A stretch of DNA of 64,000 nucleotides from Paraburkholderia caribensis (GCF_002902945.1 NZ_CP026101.1:992001-1056000), one strand, 5' to 3'; positions 8,602 to 17,839 are shown, numbered from the stretch's first letter. Numbers and translations are program-made. The notes: a model not told the origin generated them from the letters alone.

Positions 8602-9984
8602 TCACCCCCCCACAATCCGCAAACTCTTGCGATGAAACCGCAACGTCATCAACACCGCGACACTCGCAAGCCCAGCCGCGAGTCCCCACCATAACCCCCG
8701 GGCTCCGAGCCCAAAATGAAACGCGAGCGTATAGCCCGTCGGAAACCCAATCCCCCAATACCCGAACGCAGCCGCAATCATCGGAACCCGCGTGTCCTTC
8801 AGCCCGCGCAAGCACCCAGACCCCACCGTCTGCATTCCGTCGACAATCTGAAAAATCGCGGCCACGCCCAACAGCGAACTGGCCAGCGCCACAGTCGGCG
8901 CATTAGCCGGATCGTCCAGATGCAAATACAGTCCGACAATGAACCGCGGCGCCGCGATCAAGAACAGCCCCGACAGGCACATAAACCCGACCCCCAGCCC
9001 CAGCGCGACAAACCCCGCATGCCGCGCGGCGAGCGGCTGCCCCGCACCAGACCAGAACCCGACGCGCACGTTCGCCGCCTGACCAATCGCGAGCGGCACC
9101 ATAAACGCCACCGAGGCCACATTCAGCGCGATCTGATGCGCCGCCAGCTGCGACTCGCCCAGCAGTCCAACCATCAGCCCCGTAGCAAGAAACAACATCG
9201 ATTCGACACCGTATGTGATCGCCACCGGCCAGCCGATCCCGAACAACTCGCCCATCAACGGCACGTTCGGCCGCGTGGCCGTGACGAAATGCCGGAAGCG
9301 CGGCCGCAGATGCAGCAGGCCCATCAGCGTGAGCGCCGTGAGCCATACCGTGATCGTCGTCGCCACCCCCGACCCCAGGAAGCCGATTCGCGGCAAGCCG
9401 TACGCGCCATGGATCAACCCATAGTTCAGGAAGCCATTGACGAACACGCCGCCGATCGACACCCACAACAGCCGTCGCGCGGCGCCGATCGCCGGCAGGA
9501 ACGAGCGCATCAGGCCGATCCCGATCAGGCTGGCAGGCGCGCCCCAGCGCAATACCGCGCAGTATTCGCCGACGTTGTGGGCAAGCAGCGCTGGCTCGCC
9601 GAACGCCGTCATGATGGGCCCCGCGAACGACAGCAGCACGAACGCCGGCACGGCCAGCAACCACGACAGCAAAAAACCCGTCCAGTAGATATGCGGCACG
9701 CGGTCCTCGGCCTGCGCCCCGCGTGCATGCGACACGCTCACACTGACCGACGTCAACACGCCTTGCAGCAGCGTCACCACGACAAAGAACAGGTTCGCGC
9801 CGAGGCCGCCCGCCGCGAGCGCGTCAGGGCCGAGCGAGCCGAGCAGCACGGTGTCGGTGACGCTCATCGCCATCTGCGACAGCTGGGCAATGGCAAGCGG
9901 AGCGGCAAGACGCGCCGTGTCGGCGGCGTGACGAGAAAGAGTGGGCGGCCCGCTGAGCGCGCGGGACATTCCGGTTGGATTCAT
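8602..9984 (-). CDS. MATE family multidrug efflux transporter (NorM-like)
   Basis: A 460-residue polytopic inner-membrane protein of the MATE family, which exports cationic drugs or metabolites in exchange for Na+ or H+. LAIAQLSQMAMSVTDTVLLG near the N-terminus and the internally repeated two-halved arrangement of hydrophobic segments are typical of NorM-like proteins. The start at 9984 (MNPTGMSR) is chosen because it leaves the usual short N-terminus; the frame is open to 10041, which would add 19 residues. Its stop lies just beyond the edge of the repeat element on the left. The substrate is unknown. Confidence 0.88.
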   Translation of the reverse strand: MNPTGMSRALSGPPTLSRHAADTARLAAPLAIAQLSQMAMSVTDTVLLGSLGPDALAAGGLGANLFFVVVTLLQGVLTSVSVSVSHARGAQAEDRVPHIYWTGFLLSWLLAVPAFVLLSFAGPIMTAFGEPALLAHNVGEYCAVLRWGAPASLIGIGLMRSFLPAIGAARRLLWVSIGGVFVNGFLNYGLIHGAYGLPRIGFLGSGVATTITVWLTALTLMGLLHLRPRFRHFVTATRPNVPLMGELFGIGWPVAITYGVESMLFLATGLMVGLLGESQLAAHQIALNVASVAFMVPLAIGQAANVRVGFWSGAGQPLAARHAGFVALGLGVGFMCLSGLFLIAAPRFIVGLYLHLDDPANAPTVALASSLLGVAAIFQIVDGMQTVGSGCLRGLKDTRVPMIAAAFGYWGIGFPTGYTLAFHFGLGARGLWWGLAAGLASVAVLMTLRFHRKSLRIVGG

Positions 9985-10200
9985 GTTCGAAGCGCTGTTG
10001 CGCGAAAGGGCGACACGCTCGGCAAGTGCGCCGCGCGCCATTTGTTTTTCTGTCCAGACGGACAGCTTATTGCGGGAACGCGGCGCTGTCGATCAACAGG
10101 CACATTTTTGGTGCGGGTTTGCGGCGGCGGGAAGGCTTGACTGATGCAAACCGCATATCGCGGCGGCCTTGTTGCGACGTCCGGGCAGGTCTGGCGAACG

Positions 10201-10419
10201 TCAGCCCTCGTGCACGGCGATCCGCGTGTCGCCTAACAGCACGACCTGTCCCGCGCGGATTTTGCACGTTTTGCGCGTTTCGACCCGGCCGTCGACCGTC
10301 ACGGCACCCGACGCAACGATCACTTTCGCCGATCCGCCGCTGTCCGCGAGGCCCGTAATCTTCAGCAGATTGTGGAGTTCGACGTAGTCGCCGGTCAGGG
10401 TGAAATCGAGGTTGGGCAT
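10201..10419 (-). CDS. Small S4-domain RNA-binding protein (YbcJ-like)
   Basis: A 72-residue protein made almost entirely of an S4 RNA-binding fold. Key pieces are LLKITGLADSGGSAK near residues 19-33, the valine-rich strand VIVASGAVTVDG, and RKTCKIRAGQVV. It matches the E. coli YbcJ family in length and motifs. The RNA target is not known. It lies between the MATE gene and a divergently oriented secreted-protein gene and has no operon partner. Confidence 0.85.
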   Translation of the reverse strand: MPNLDFTLTGDYVELHNLLKITGLADSGGSAKVIVASGAVTVDGRVETRKTCKIRAGQVVLLGDTRIAVHEG

Positions 10420-10737
10420 GGCAGTTGCGATCGACTGAGGGTCGGCAGGGTCGTTGAAAAGCGATTCGCATCATAAGCCATCGCGCGCCGCCCGACGCTC
10501 GCGCGCGAATGAATGGCGACACGCCGGAGCATTTGCAAGCAGATGTTATGCAGTTGTCAGGAAATGAAACGTTGAGTAACAGACGTCTTTCGTGGCGAAC
10601 TTCACTCGCAAAGCCTCGGTCTGTGGAATAGCCTGCTGGATTTTTCCGGCAGGCTGAAAAGCGGGCACGGCATCGGCCGATTCGCGCCGACCGCACCGCC
10701 CGCGTGCCGATATCGACAAACTTCAGAGAGGATTGCC
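10420..10737. other. Divergent intergenic region
   Basis: This 318-bp gap separates two divergent genes and should hold promoters for both. A hairpin is visible with arms at 10630-10639 and 10646-10655 and loop ATTTTT. A possible rightward sigma70 element, TTGTCA near 10554 with a weak -10 17 bases later, is only suggestive. No gene was recognised. Confidence 0.5.
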
Positions 10738-11184
10738 ATGAACCAGCTCCGTACGCTCCTGATCGGTACCGCCCTGACTGCGATGGCGTCGACTGCCGCA
10801 TTCGCCCAGACGGCTGCCCAGCCTTCCGCGGACGTGTCCGCCCAGGCTCAGGTCCAGCAGGCGCCCGCCGCCGCACCCGCCGCGCAAGGCGTCCAGATGC
10901 CGGCACCCGCGCCGCAGAATCTGACGGCGCCCGGCTCGACCGACCCGCTCGTCCAGAAACGCAACGCAGACGCTCAGGCAAACGCCGAGTACAGCGCACA
11001 GAAAAAGCTGTCGAAGCAGCAATTGAAGGCGCAGCAAAAGGCCGCGAAGGACGCCTACAAGGACCAGGTCGGCAACGCGAAGCTCAACAAGAAGGCCGAC
11101 AAGGCGGCTGCGTCGAACGAACTGAAGGCCGAGATGCAAGGCCAGCCGACAGGCGCGGCGGCATCGGGCGAAGCGCATAACTGA
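10738..11184 (+). CDS. Secreted Ala/Gln/Lys-rich protein of unknown function
   Basis: A 148-residue hypothetical protein. Residues 1-23 form a clear Sec signal peptide (MNQLRTLLIG, then AMASTAAFAQ with cleavage after AFA), so it is exported. The middle is rich in Ala, Pro and Gln. The C-terminal half is rich in Lys, Ala and Gln and probably helical (KKLSKQQLKAQQKAAKDAY). The start has a strong ribosome site (AGAGAGGA). A second small secreted Lys/Ala-rich protein follows after 80 bp on the same strand, and the two may be related in role. No known domain was recognised. Confidence 0.8.
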   Translation: MNQLRTLLIGTALTAMASTAAFAQTAAQPSADVSAQAQVQQAPAAAPAAQGVQMPAPAPQNLTAPGSTDPLVQKRNADAQANAEYSAQKKLSKQQLKAQQKAAKDAYKDQVGNAKLNKKADKAAASNELKAEMQGQPTGAAASGEAHN

Positions 11185-11196
11185 TCAGTGGCGTCC

Positions 11197-11220
11197 GGCG
11201 CCTGTGATGCGACAGGCGCC
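11197..11220 (+). terminator. Hairpin after the first secreted-protein gene
   Basis: GGCGCCTGT at 11197-11205 pairs perfectly with ACAGGCGCC at 11212-11220. It has no T-run, so it may be a weak terminator or an mRNA-stabilising hairpin between the two small secreted-protein genes. Confidence 0.45.
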
Positions 11221-11264
11221 GCGATCGCCTGCAAGCTTTTGAAGTCAGAAAGAGGGAGGACAGA

Positions 11265-11531
11265 ATGAAAACTACCGGGAAAACGATGAGTGCGCTGTGC
11301 GCGGCGCTGATCGCGGGCAGCATGACGACCCTCGCGGTCGCCCAGACGACCCACGATCCCGCCACCGAGCCCATGACGCACGCCGACAACAAGGCCGCCA
11401 AGGAACAGGCGAAGGCCAACAAGAAGGCGGACGTCGCGCAGGCGAAGGCCGACAAAAAGAAGGCCGACGCGCAGGCCGACGCCGATAAGGCGAACGCCGA
11501 CGCAAAGGTGAAAGACGCAAAATCGCAGTAA
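11265..11531 (+). CDS. Small secreted Lys/Ala/Asp-rich protein
   Basis: An 88-residue hypothetical protein. Residues 1-26 look like a Sec signal peptide ending in LAVAQ. The mature part is low in complexity and made of Ala, Lys and Asp runs (KADVAQAKADKKKADAQAD), which should form a highly charged helix or coiled coil in the periplasm. The start follows a good ribosome site (GAGGGAGGA). A strong terminator lies 50 bp after the stop, so the pair 10738-11531 probably forms one transcription unit. No function can be assigned. Confidence 0.78.
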   Translation: MKTTGKTMSALCAALIAGSMTTLAVAQTTHDPATEPMTHADNKAAKEQAKANKKADVAQAKADKKKADAQADADKANADAKVKDAKSQ

Positions 11532-11580
11532 GCGGTTCTTTCCGATATATGTTCGGCGGCGGGTCCACGCCGCCTCGCGA

Positions 11581-11605
11581 AGCCCGGCGATCGCCGGGCT
11601 TTTTC
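11581..11605 (+). terminator. Intrinsic terminator after the small secreted-protein genes
   Basis: AGCCCGGCGA followed immediately by its complement TCGCCGGGCT (11581-11600) is followed by five Ts. It probably ends the secreted-protein transcript. Confidence 0.88.
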
Positions 11606-11619
11606 GTTGCTGTGGGCGC

Positions 11620-13899
11620 ATGAAAAATGGGGCGCTTGTCGTCGCGGGTTGTATGGATATACAGTATGCGTCGCCCTCACTATCCGACCCGCCAATCGTG
11701 CTTTCCGTCGCCGATTCCCCGTCCTCATCGTCCGCTGCCCCGACGGATGCGCCCACAGCGGCGCCCGCCGCCGCCACCGCCGACTGGCTCGCGAAGCTCA
11801 ACGACGCCCAGCGCGAAGCGGCCGAATACGGCACCGACGACATCGCGCATCCGTCCGGCGCGCTGCTGGTCATCGCGGGCGCGGGCTCCGGCAAGACAAG
11901 CACGCTCGCGCACCGCGTCGCGAATCTGGTCGTCAAGGGCGCCGATCCGCGCCGCATCCTGCTGCTGACGTTCTCGCGCCGCGCCGCGCTGGAAATGACC
12001 CGGCGCGTTACGCGCATCGCGGGCGCGGCGCTCGGCACGCGCGCGGCGCTTGCGCAGGGGCTGACATGGTCGGGCACGTTTCACAGCGTCGGCGCCCGCC
12101 TGTTGCGCGAGTACGCGGATCTGATCGGCCTCGCGCCGACCTTCACGATCAACGACCGCGAGGATTCCGCCGACCTGATGAATCTCGTGCGGCACGAACT
12201 CGGCCTGTCCGCAAAGGAAAAGCGCTTTCCGTCGAAATCGGCGTGTTTCGCGATCTACTCGCGCGTCGTGAACACGGGCGCGCCGCTGGCCGACGTGCTC
12301 GGCAGCGCGTTCCCGTGGTGCCGCGAATGGGAAGCCGATCTGCGCATGCTGTTCGCGGCCTATGTCGAGGCGAAGCAGAAGCAAAGCGTGCTCGACTATG
12401 ACGATCTGCTGCTCTACTGGTCGCACATGGCCGCCGAGCCCGCCATTGCCGCCGATCTTTCCAGCCGTTTCGATCACGTGCTCGTCGACGAGTACCAGGA
12501 CACCAACCGCCTGCAGGCGTCGATCCTGCTCGCGCTCAAGCCCGACGGGCGCGGGCTGACGGTGGTCGGCGACGACGCCCAGTCGATCTACTCGTTTCGC
12601 GGCGCAACCGTGCGCAACATTCTCGACTTCCCCGCGCATTTCGAGCCACCCGCGAAACAGGTCACGCTGGAGCGCAACTACCGCTCGACGCAACCGATCC
12701 TCGAAGCATCGAACGCGGTGATCGGCCTTGCCTCCGAGCGCTATACGAAGAACCTGTGGACCGACAAGGCATCAGCGCAACGCCCGCATCTCGTCACGGT
12801 CGCCGACGACGCGGACCAGGCGCGCTACATCGTCGAGCAGGTGCTCGCCGCGCGCGAAGCAGGCATGAAGCTGAAGGCGCAGGCGGTGCTGTTTCGCGCC
12901 GCGCATCACAGCGCCGCGCTCGAAATCGAGCTGACGCGGCGCAACATTCCGTTCGTGAAGTTCGGCGGCCTGAAGTTTCTCGACTCGGTCCATGTGAAGG
13001 ACGTGCTGGCCGTGCTGCGCTGGGCGGAGAATCCGCGCGACCGCGTCGCGGGTTTTCGCGTCGTGCAGTTGCTGCCGGGCGTCGGTCCGGCGACAGCCGC
13101 ACGCGTGCTCGATGACATTGCCGCCCGCGCCGACGCGTTGCGCTCGGGCGGCGCGCCCGATGCCGCGAATGCCGTTGCGGGCTGCACGGCGAACGCGCTC
13201 GCCGCCTTTGCGCCGCCGGCGCGCGCGCTCGAAGACTGGCATCCGTTCGTGGCGATGATGGCGTCGGCGTGCGGACGGCAGACGCCCTGGCCCGCCGAGT
13301 TCGACATGGTGCGGCGCTGGTACGAGCCGCATCTCGAGCGCAACCACGAGGACGCGTCCATTCGCCAGGCCGATCTCGTGCAGATGGAGAGCATCGCGGG
13401 CACGTACGCTTCTCGCGAACGCTTCCTGACGGAACTGACGCTCGATCCGCCCGACGCCACCAGCGACGAGTCCGGCGTCCCGTTGATCGACGAAGACTAT
13501 CTGATCCTGTCCACGATCCATTCGGCGAAAGGGCAGGAGTGGCGTAACGTGTTCGTGCTCAACGGCGTCGACGGCTGCATTCCTTCCGATCTCGGCACGG
13601 GCAGTGAGGAGGAAATCGACGAGGAGCGGCGCCTGCTGTACGTGGCGATGACGCGCGCGAAAGAGGACCTGCATATCGTGATGCCGCAGCGCTTCTACGT
13701 GCACAACCAGACGCATCTGGCCGACCGGCACGTGTGGGCGTCGCGCACACGCTTCATTCCGGCGCACCTGTTGCCGCTGTTCGATTCGCATGCGTGGCCG
13801 CCCGCGCCCGTCGTGTCGGCACCGACGCGAGCGGGGCTGGCCGCTGCCGCGCAAGCCAAAATAGAAATCGCGGCGAAGCTCAGAAAAATGTGGGACTGA
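11620..13899 (+). CDS. UvrD/Rep-type ATP-dependent DNA helicase
   Basis: A 759-residue superfamily 1A helicase that should move 3'-5' on DNA using ATP. Visible motifs in order are Walker A AGAGSGKTSTL near residue 88, motif Ia LLTFSRRAALEM, motif II VLVDEYQDTNRLQ near 289, motif III VVGDDAQSIYSFRGA, motif IV LERNYRS, motif V ILSTIHSAKGQEW near 630 and motif VI RRLLYVAMTRAKEDL. The start is uncertain: in-frame ATGs at 11620 and 11653 and a GTG at 11698 are possible, and none has a clear ribosome site. A promoter-like TTGTCG/TATACA pair at 11636-11663 would favour the GTG. It may act in repair or replication restart. Confidence 0.9.
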   Translation: MKNGALVVAGCMDIQYASPSLSDPPIVLSVADSPSSSSAAPTDAPTAAPAAATADWLAKLNDAQREAAEYGTDDIAHPSGALLVIAGAGSGKTSTLAHRVANLVVKGADPRRILLLTFSRRAALEMTRRVTRIAGAALGTRAALAQGLTWSGTFHSVGARLLREYADLIGLAPTFTINDREDSADLMNLVRHELGLSAKEKRFPSKSACFAIYSRVVNTGAPLADVLGSAFPWCREWEADLRMLFAAYVEAKQKQSVLDYDDLLLYWSHMAAEPAIAADLSSRFDHVLVDEYQDTNRLQASILLALKPDGRGLTVVGDDAQSIYSFRGATVRNILDFPAHFEPPAKQVTLERNYRSTQPILEASNAVIGLASERYTKNLWTDKASAQRPHLVTVADDADQARYIVEQVLAAREAGMKLKAQAVLFRAAHHSAALEIELTRRNIPFVKFGGLKFLDSVHVKDVLAVLRWAENPRDRVAGFRVVQLLPGVGPATAARVLDDIAARADALRSGGAPDAANAVAGCTANALAAFAPPARALEDWHPFVAMMASACGRQTPWPAEFDMVRRWYEPHLERNHEDASIRQADLVQMESIAGTYASRERFLTELTLDPPDATSDESGVPLIDEDYLILSTIHSAKGQEWRNVFVLNGVDGCIPSDLGTGSEEEIDEERRLLYVAMTRAKEDLHIVMPQRFYVHNQTHLADRHVWASRTRFIPAHLLPLFDSHAWPPAPVVSAPTRAGLAAAAQAKIEIAAKLRKMWD

Positions 13900-13953
13900 G
13901 CTTGCCGCGATGCGACGGCGCCGGGTTCGACGCCGTGTGTCGTGAGATAACGC

Positions 13954-14718
13954 CTAGCGCGACTGCCGCTGTTGCTGCTGCGGGCGCGGTGGCGGCATGA
14001 AGAAGTTGCGCAGCCAGGCGGCGAGCCGCGTGAACACGTCGTACGGTTCTTCGACGAAAATCTCCGGCTTCAGGAGCCGCAGATATTCCATGATCTGTTG
14101 CGCTTCCTGCTTCTGGAATGAACCGTGGGAAATGCCCAGGCGCAACAGGCCGCGCAGTTCGCCGAGCTTTTCGCGCGCGGCGCTGCCCACGCTGGTTTCG
14201 CACGCGACCTTCGCCTCGTACACCCGCTGGCGCAGCGATTCGGCCAGACGCCACGCGGGCGTCTGCATCACTTCTTCGAGCGTCTGGATGTCCTGCGCCG
14301 CCGATTTGATCTGCGCGGCAAGCGGGTCCACCAGCGAAGGCGCGCCTTCTGCTTCCTTGACGATCGCCGCCGCCCATTCGCGGCTCTGCTTCGCGAGTTC
14401 CTCGGGCGTCCATTCCGTGCGCGCGGCGAAGCCGAAGCCAAACTCGTTCGCCTGCTTCATCAGGATCGCGACGACGTCCGGAAACTCCTTGTCCAGCGTG
14501 CGCTTCGCCCATGCGTACTGGCCGCCCTGCAGCATCCGCTGCACGGCGTGCTCCGTCAGCGGCACCATGTTGTCGAGGAGCTTTGCGCGCAGAAAATCCT
14601 CGAACGACGGCGTTGCGAACTGCGGGTCCAGTTTCACTGAGACCCGCACGAACGCCTCGAAATCCTTTCGTAAGGATGCGAGCGTTTCGTCCTTGATGTT
14701 AAGGGTAATCTGACCCAT
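13954..14718 (-). CDS. Conserved protein of unknown function
   Basis: A 254-residue soluble protein with no recognised domain. It is largely helical and begins MGQITLNIKDETLASLRKDF. It ends in a Pro/Gln-rich tail (FFMPPPRPQQQQRQ). The start at 14718 follows CGGGAAAAAC, an acceptable ribosome site. The same frame continues open upstream to 15228, but that part overlaps azlD and looks like a shadow. It converges on the helicase gene with a 54-bp gap. Its biological role cannot be guessed from the sequence. Confidence 0.75.
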   Translation of the reverse strand: MGQITLNIKDETLASLRKDFEAFVRVSVKLDPQFATPSFEDFLRAKLLDNMVPLTEHAVQRMLQGGQYAWAKRTLDKEFPDVVAILMKQANEFGFGFAARTEWTPEELAKQSREWAAAIVKEAEGAPSLVDPLAAQIKSAAQDIQTLEEVMQTPAWRLAESLRQRVYEAKVACETSVGSAAREKLGELRGLLRLGISHGSFQKQEAQQIMEYLRLLKPEIFVEEPYDVFTRLAAWLRNFFMPPPRPQQQQRQSR

Positions 14719-14945
14719 GTTTTTCCCGTTTCGTCGACCGCGCGATACCGTCGAGGCGTTTGCCTCGTGCCGTGCGCCCCCGTGCGCTGGCGGCACCGAT
14801 ATCGGGCGCGGTTTTGTCCGGCTTGCCGGCATGCCGTCGATAGACGCTGCCGGGTTCACGGACCACGAGTGTTTATCGGCGGATCGAAAGGGAACTTGAG
14901 GGCGGCGCCGTCCGGTCGAACGGCGCGCAAGGCGTGTGCGCGGCC

Positions 14946-15269
14946 TTACTTGAGCAGGACGCCTTGCCAGAGAAAGAACACGGCGAGGCCGACCGCGATG
15001 GTGAGCAACGGCCTGCGCGTGAGGGCGCTGACGGCAACGGCGGCTAGCGCGCCGACCAACTGCGGGTTGCGCCACGTGAGCTCGGCGTCCGTGCCGTGCG
15101 GCGAGACCGTCATCGGCACGATGATTGCCGTCAGCACGGTGACGGGCACGAAGCCGAGCGCGGTCCGCACGAGCGGCGGAAACACGATGCGGTCGCCGAG
15201 CACGAACACGGCGGCGCGGATCAGCCACGTGATGACGGCCATGCCGAGAATCAGAAGCACGTAGTTCAT
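14946..15269 (-). CDS. azlD: AzlD family branched-chain amino acid exporter small subunit
   Basis: A 107-residue integral membrane protein with about four hydrophobic segments, matching AzlD/YgaH. With AzlC it forms a branched-chain amino acid or related exporter. LGFVPVTVLTAIIVP near residues 40-54 is a typical stretch. Its ATG overlaps the end of azlC by 4 bases, so the pair is translationally coupled. Confidence 0.88.
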   Translation of the reverse strand: MNYVLLILGMAVITWLIRAAVFVLGDRIVFPPLVRTALGFVPVTVLTAIIVPMTVSPHGTDAELTWRNPQLVGALAAVAVSALTRRPLLTIAVGLAVFFLWQGVLLK

Positions 15270-16006
15270 CGCGATGCCTCCGCCGCGCGGGTGCGCTGGA
15301 ACGCCGGCAAGGACAGCAGCACGCCGACCGTCACGCCGACGAACACGGCGCCCAGCAGGCCGAGCTTGTACGGCCAGTCTTGCCAGAAGAACGCCAGCGC
15401 GCCGGCCGTGGCCGCCGCGGCGAGATAGCGCACGGCGACGAGCTGCGGCACGACGATCGCGATGAACGTCGCGGCCATCGCGAAGTCGAGCCCGAGCGAT
15501 TGCAGGCCGGGGAAGGCCGCGCCGAACAACAGGCCGATCAGCGTCCAGACCTGCCAGTTGAGATACATCGACAGGCCCGAGCCGAGGAAGTAGTACGGCC
15601 CGACCGAACCCGGCGGATGCAGCCGGTAGTGCGCCCACGCGACGGCGAACACTTCGTCGGTGAGCAGGCCGCCGAGCGCCCAGCGCCAGCGCGACGGCAG
15701 ATGCGACACGTACGGCGCGAGCGTCGCGCTGTAGAGCACGTGTCGCACATTGACGACGAATGTCGTCGCCCAGATGACGGCATAGCTCGCGTGCCCTGCT
15801 ATCAGGCCGAGGGCGATGAATTGGGCCGATCCGGCGAACACGACCAGCGACATCAGCTGGCCGTGCCACAGGTGCAGCGGACCGGAAGCGACGAGCGTGC
15901 CGTAGATCACACCGAACGGCGAAGCGCCGATGATCATCGGCAGTGTGTCGCGTGCGCCGGCCGTGAGTTCCTTGAGACGGTGAGCGGGTTTTGCAGGGTG
16001 AGTCAA
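15266..16006 (-). CDS. azlC: AzlC family branched-chain amino acid exporter large subunit
   Basis: A 246-residue inner-membrane protein of the AzlC/YgaZ family. FVVNVRHVLYSATLAPY and GGLLTDEVFAV are characteristic. The start is taken as the TTG at 16006 because GAGGAG lies about 6 bases before it. An ATG at 16087 without such a site would add 27 residues. It overlaps azlD by 4 bases and probably exports branched-chain amino acids with it. The AraC-type gene 132 bp upstream on the same strand is the likely regulator. Confidence 0.88.
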   Translation of the reverse strand: MTHPAKPAHRLKELTAGARDTLPMIIGASPFGVIYGTLVASGPLHLWHGQLMSLVVFAGSAQFIALGLIAGHASYAVIWATTFVVNVRHVLYSATLAPYVSHLPSRWRWALGGLLTDEVFAVAWAHYRLHPPGSVGPYYFLGSGLSMYLNWQVWTLIGLLFGAAFPGLQSLGLDFAMAATFIAIVVPQLVAVRYLAAAATAGALAFFWQDWPYKLGLLGAVFVGVTVGVLLSLPAFQRTRAAEASR

Positions 16007-16138
16007 TCTTTTCTCCTCGATGGGGCCGAGGATAGCCGGGCCAAGGGAGCGGCGGCTTGTACGTTCTTGCGCCTGGTGCGGCTTCAATGCCTCGATGCGT
16101 CGGGCTTCATACGGCGCGATCTTCCGCGCGCGGCCCGT

Positions 16139-16966
16139 TCAGGCCGATTGCCAGCGCCCCGGCGGCACGCCGAACATGCGCCGGAAGTGCCGCGTGAAGT
16201 GACTTTGATCGGTGAAGCCGCCCGCCGCCGCCACATCGGCCACCGATGCGCCCGCGCGCAATGGCGCGAGCGAGCGCTGCAGACGCACCTGGTTGCGCCA
16301 CGCGTGCGGTGGCAGTCCCGTCGCGCGGGTGAAGAGCCGCGCCGCGTGAAACTGCGACAGGCCGACGGCATCGGCGAGATCGGCGAGCTTGAGCGGCGTG
16401 GCCAGATCGCCGGCCAGTTGCTCTTTCATCGTGATGACACGCGCGTCGTCGGTGGCGAGTTGCGGCGTGTCGGGACGCGTGCGGCCGTAGCGCACGAGCA
16501 GCGTCGACAGCGCGTCGAGCATCGCCGTCTCCGCGACGAGCGGATCGCCGTTCGCCTCCAGCAACTGATGGGCGCGCGACAGGCGCACGGCAAGGTCGGC
16601 ATCGCGGATCACGTCGGCATCGAACCACGGCAGCGGCTGCGCGCGGCCCGCGATGTCCTCGGCGAGCGTGTGAATGAAATTGACGGGGGCGTACATCACG
16701 CGGTAGCGCCAGCCTTCGTCCATGGCGCGCGAACCGGTATGTACTTCGCCGGGATTGATGATGGGCACGCTGCCCGCCTCGGCGACATGGCGCGAGCCCT
16801 GATATCGATACGTTTCCGCGCCAGCCTCGATCACGGGAATCGTGTACGCGTCGTGCCAGTGCGGCGTGAACTCGTGATCGTGATATTCGGCCGTGAGCAG
16901 ATCCGCGCCAGGCAGAAGCGGCGTGCGCCAGTAACGGGCGTTATCGCGGAAGCGGGTCGAAGTCAT
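16139..16966 (-). CDS. AraC family transcriptional regulator
   Basis: A 275-residue regulator. The N-terminal half is a cupin-like sensor (HDHEFTPHWHDAYTIPVIE near residues 29-47). The C-terminal 100 residues hold the two AraC helix-turn-helix motifs, seen in LADAVGLSQFHAARLFTRA and VAAAGGFTDQSHFTRHFRR. It lies directly upstream of azlCD on the same strand and is the best candidate to control them. The effector is unknown, perhaps an amino acid. Confidence 0.9.
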   Translation of the reverse strand: MTSTRFRDNARYWRTPLLPGADLLTAEYHDHEFTPHWHDAYTIPVIEAGAETYRYQGSRHVAEAGSVPIINPGEVHTGSRAMDEGWRYRVMYAPVNFIHTLAEDIAGRAQPLPWFDADVIRDADLAVRLSRAHQLLEANGDPLVAETAMLDALSTLLVRYGRTRPDTPQLATDDARVITMKEQLAGDLATPLKLADLADAVGLSQFHAARLFTRATGLPPHAWRNQVRLQRSLAPLRAGASVADVAAAGGFTDQSHFTRHFRRMFGVPPGRWQSA

Positions 16967-17043
16967 GAGCGAAGTCCGGGTGGACCTTTCAGTTTAGCGC
17001 GCCCTGTGCGGCTTGTTGTGCCTGGGACTGCCCTGCGGCGCGT

Positions 17044-17544
17044 TCAGCGAACCGGGATCGTCGTGCCGGCGGGCATCGGCACGGCCGTGACGCTGTTCTT
17101 CGCGCTGCCCGTCGCGACCCGGTCGCTGTAGGTCAGGTACACGAGTGTGTTGCGCTTCGAATCGACGACCCGCACCACGTGCAGTGTCTTGAAGATCAGC
17201 GACATCCGTTCCGTGAATACGTCGGCTTGCTGGCGCAGCGGCTCGGGAATCTTGATGGCGGCGACCTGGCGGCACGCGATCGACGCCTCGGTCGGATCTT
17301 CGGCGATCCCGAGCGTGCCCTTGATGCCGCCCGTGCGCGCCCGCGACACATAACAGGTGACGCCCTGCACGGCGGGATCGTCGTACGCCTCGACGACCAC
17401 GCGATCCGAGCCGGTGATATGAAAGTTCGTATTGACGCTGGCGACTTCCTCGGCCTGCGCGAACGGCGCGCAGGTGAACGCTGCCGAAGCGGCGAGGAAG
17501 ACGGCGGCGCGCGCGCTGTGCGCACAGGGCAGGGCGAGTTTCAT
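17044..17544 (-). CDS. creA: CreA family periplasmic protein
   Basis: A 166-residue protein with an N-terminal signal peptide (hydrophobic segment, then CAPFAQAEE). The mature part matches CreA: VEAYDDPAVQGVTCYVSRA near residues 51-69, then a strand-rich region ending in VPMPAGTTIPVR. The two conserved Cys are kept. The function of CreA is not established. It stands alone between the AraC gene and the tRNA genes. Confidence 0.88.
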   Translation of the reverse strand: MKLALPCAHSARAAVFLAASAAFTCAPFAQAEEVASVNTNFHITGSDRVVVEAYDDPAVQGVTCYVSRARTGGIKGTLGIAEDPTEASIACRQVAAIKIPEPLRQQADVFTERMSLIFKTLHVVRVVDSKRNTLVYLTYSDRVATGSAKNSVTAVPMPAGTTIPVR

Positions 17545-17700
17545 CAGGTGACCGGAAGAATGGGCGTTTGCAGGACAGCCAGGATGGCTGCCGGTGAGAC
17601 CGCCATCGTAACCTGGTTGCGGGCGCCGGCTGCCGACGTGCGATACGCCTGCGGCGCATCTATTTGTCGATCAAGCTGCATGCCGATAAGCGGCGGCAGA

Positions 17701-17732
17701 AAAAGAAAAGGCCCGCACGAATGCGGGCCTTC
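17701..17732 (-). terminator. Terminator after the tRNA-Asn genes
   Basis: GGCCCGCA and TGCGGGCC form an 8-bp stem with loop CGAA. On the minus strand it is followed by a T-rich tract (complement of AAAAGAAAA), ending the leftward tRNA transcript. Confidence 0.85.
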
Positions 17733-17738
17733 GAATTT

Positions 17739-17814
17739 TGGCTCCCCGACCTGGGCTCGAACCAGGGACCTACGGATTAACAGTCCGGCGCTCTACCGAC
17801 TGAGCTATCGGGGA
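17739..17814 (-). tRNA. tRNA-Asn (GTT)
   Basis: The minus strand gives a 76-base cloverleaf with encoded CCA. The acceptor stem is TCCCCGA with TCGGGGA, the anticodon loop is CTGTTAA (anticodon GTT), and the T loop is TTCGAGC. It is identical to the second copy 64 bp upstream in the direction of transcription. A terminator follows directly. Confidence 0.97.
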
Positions 17815-17839
17815 ACAGCAATACAACTTGTCGCTACAT

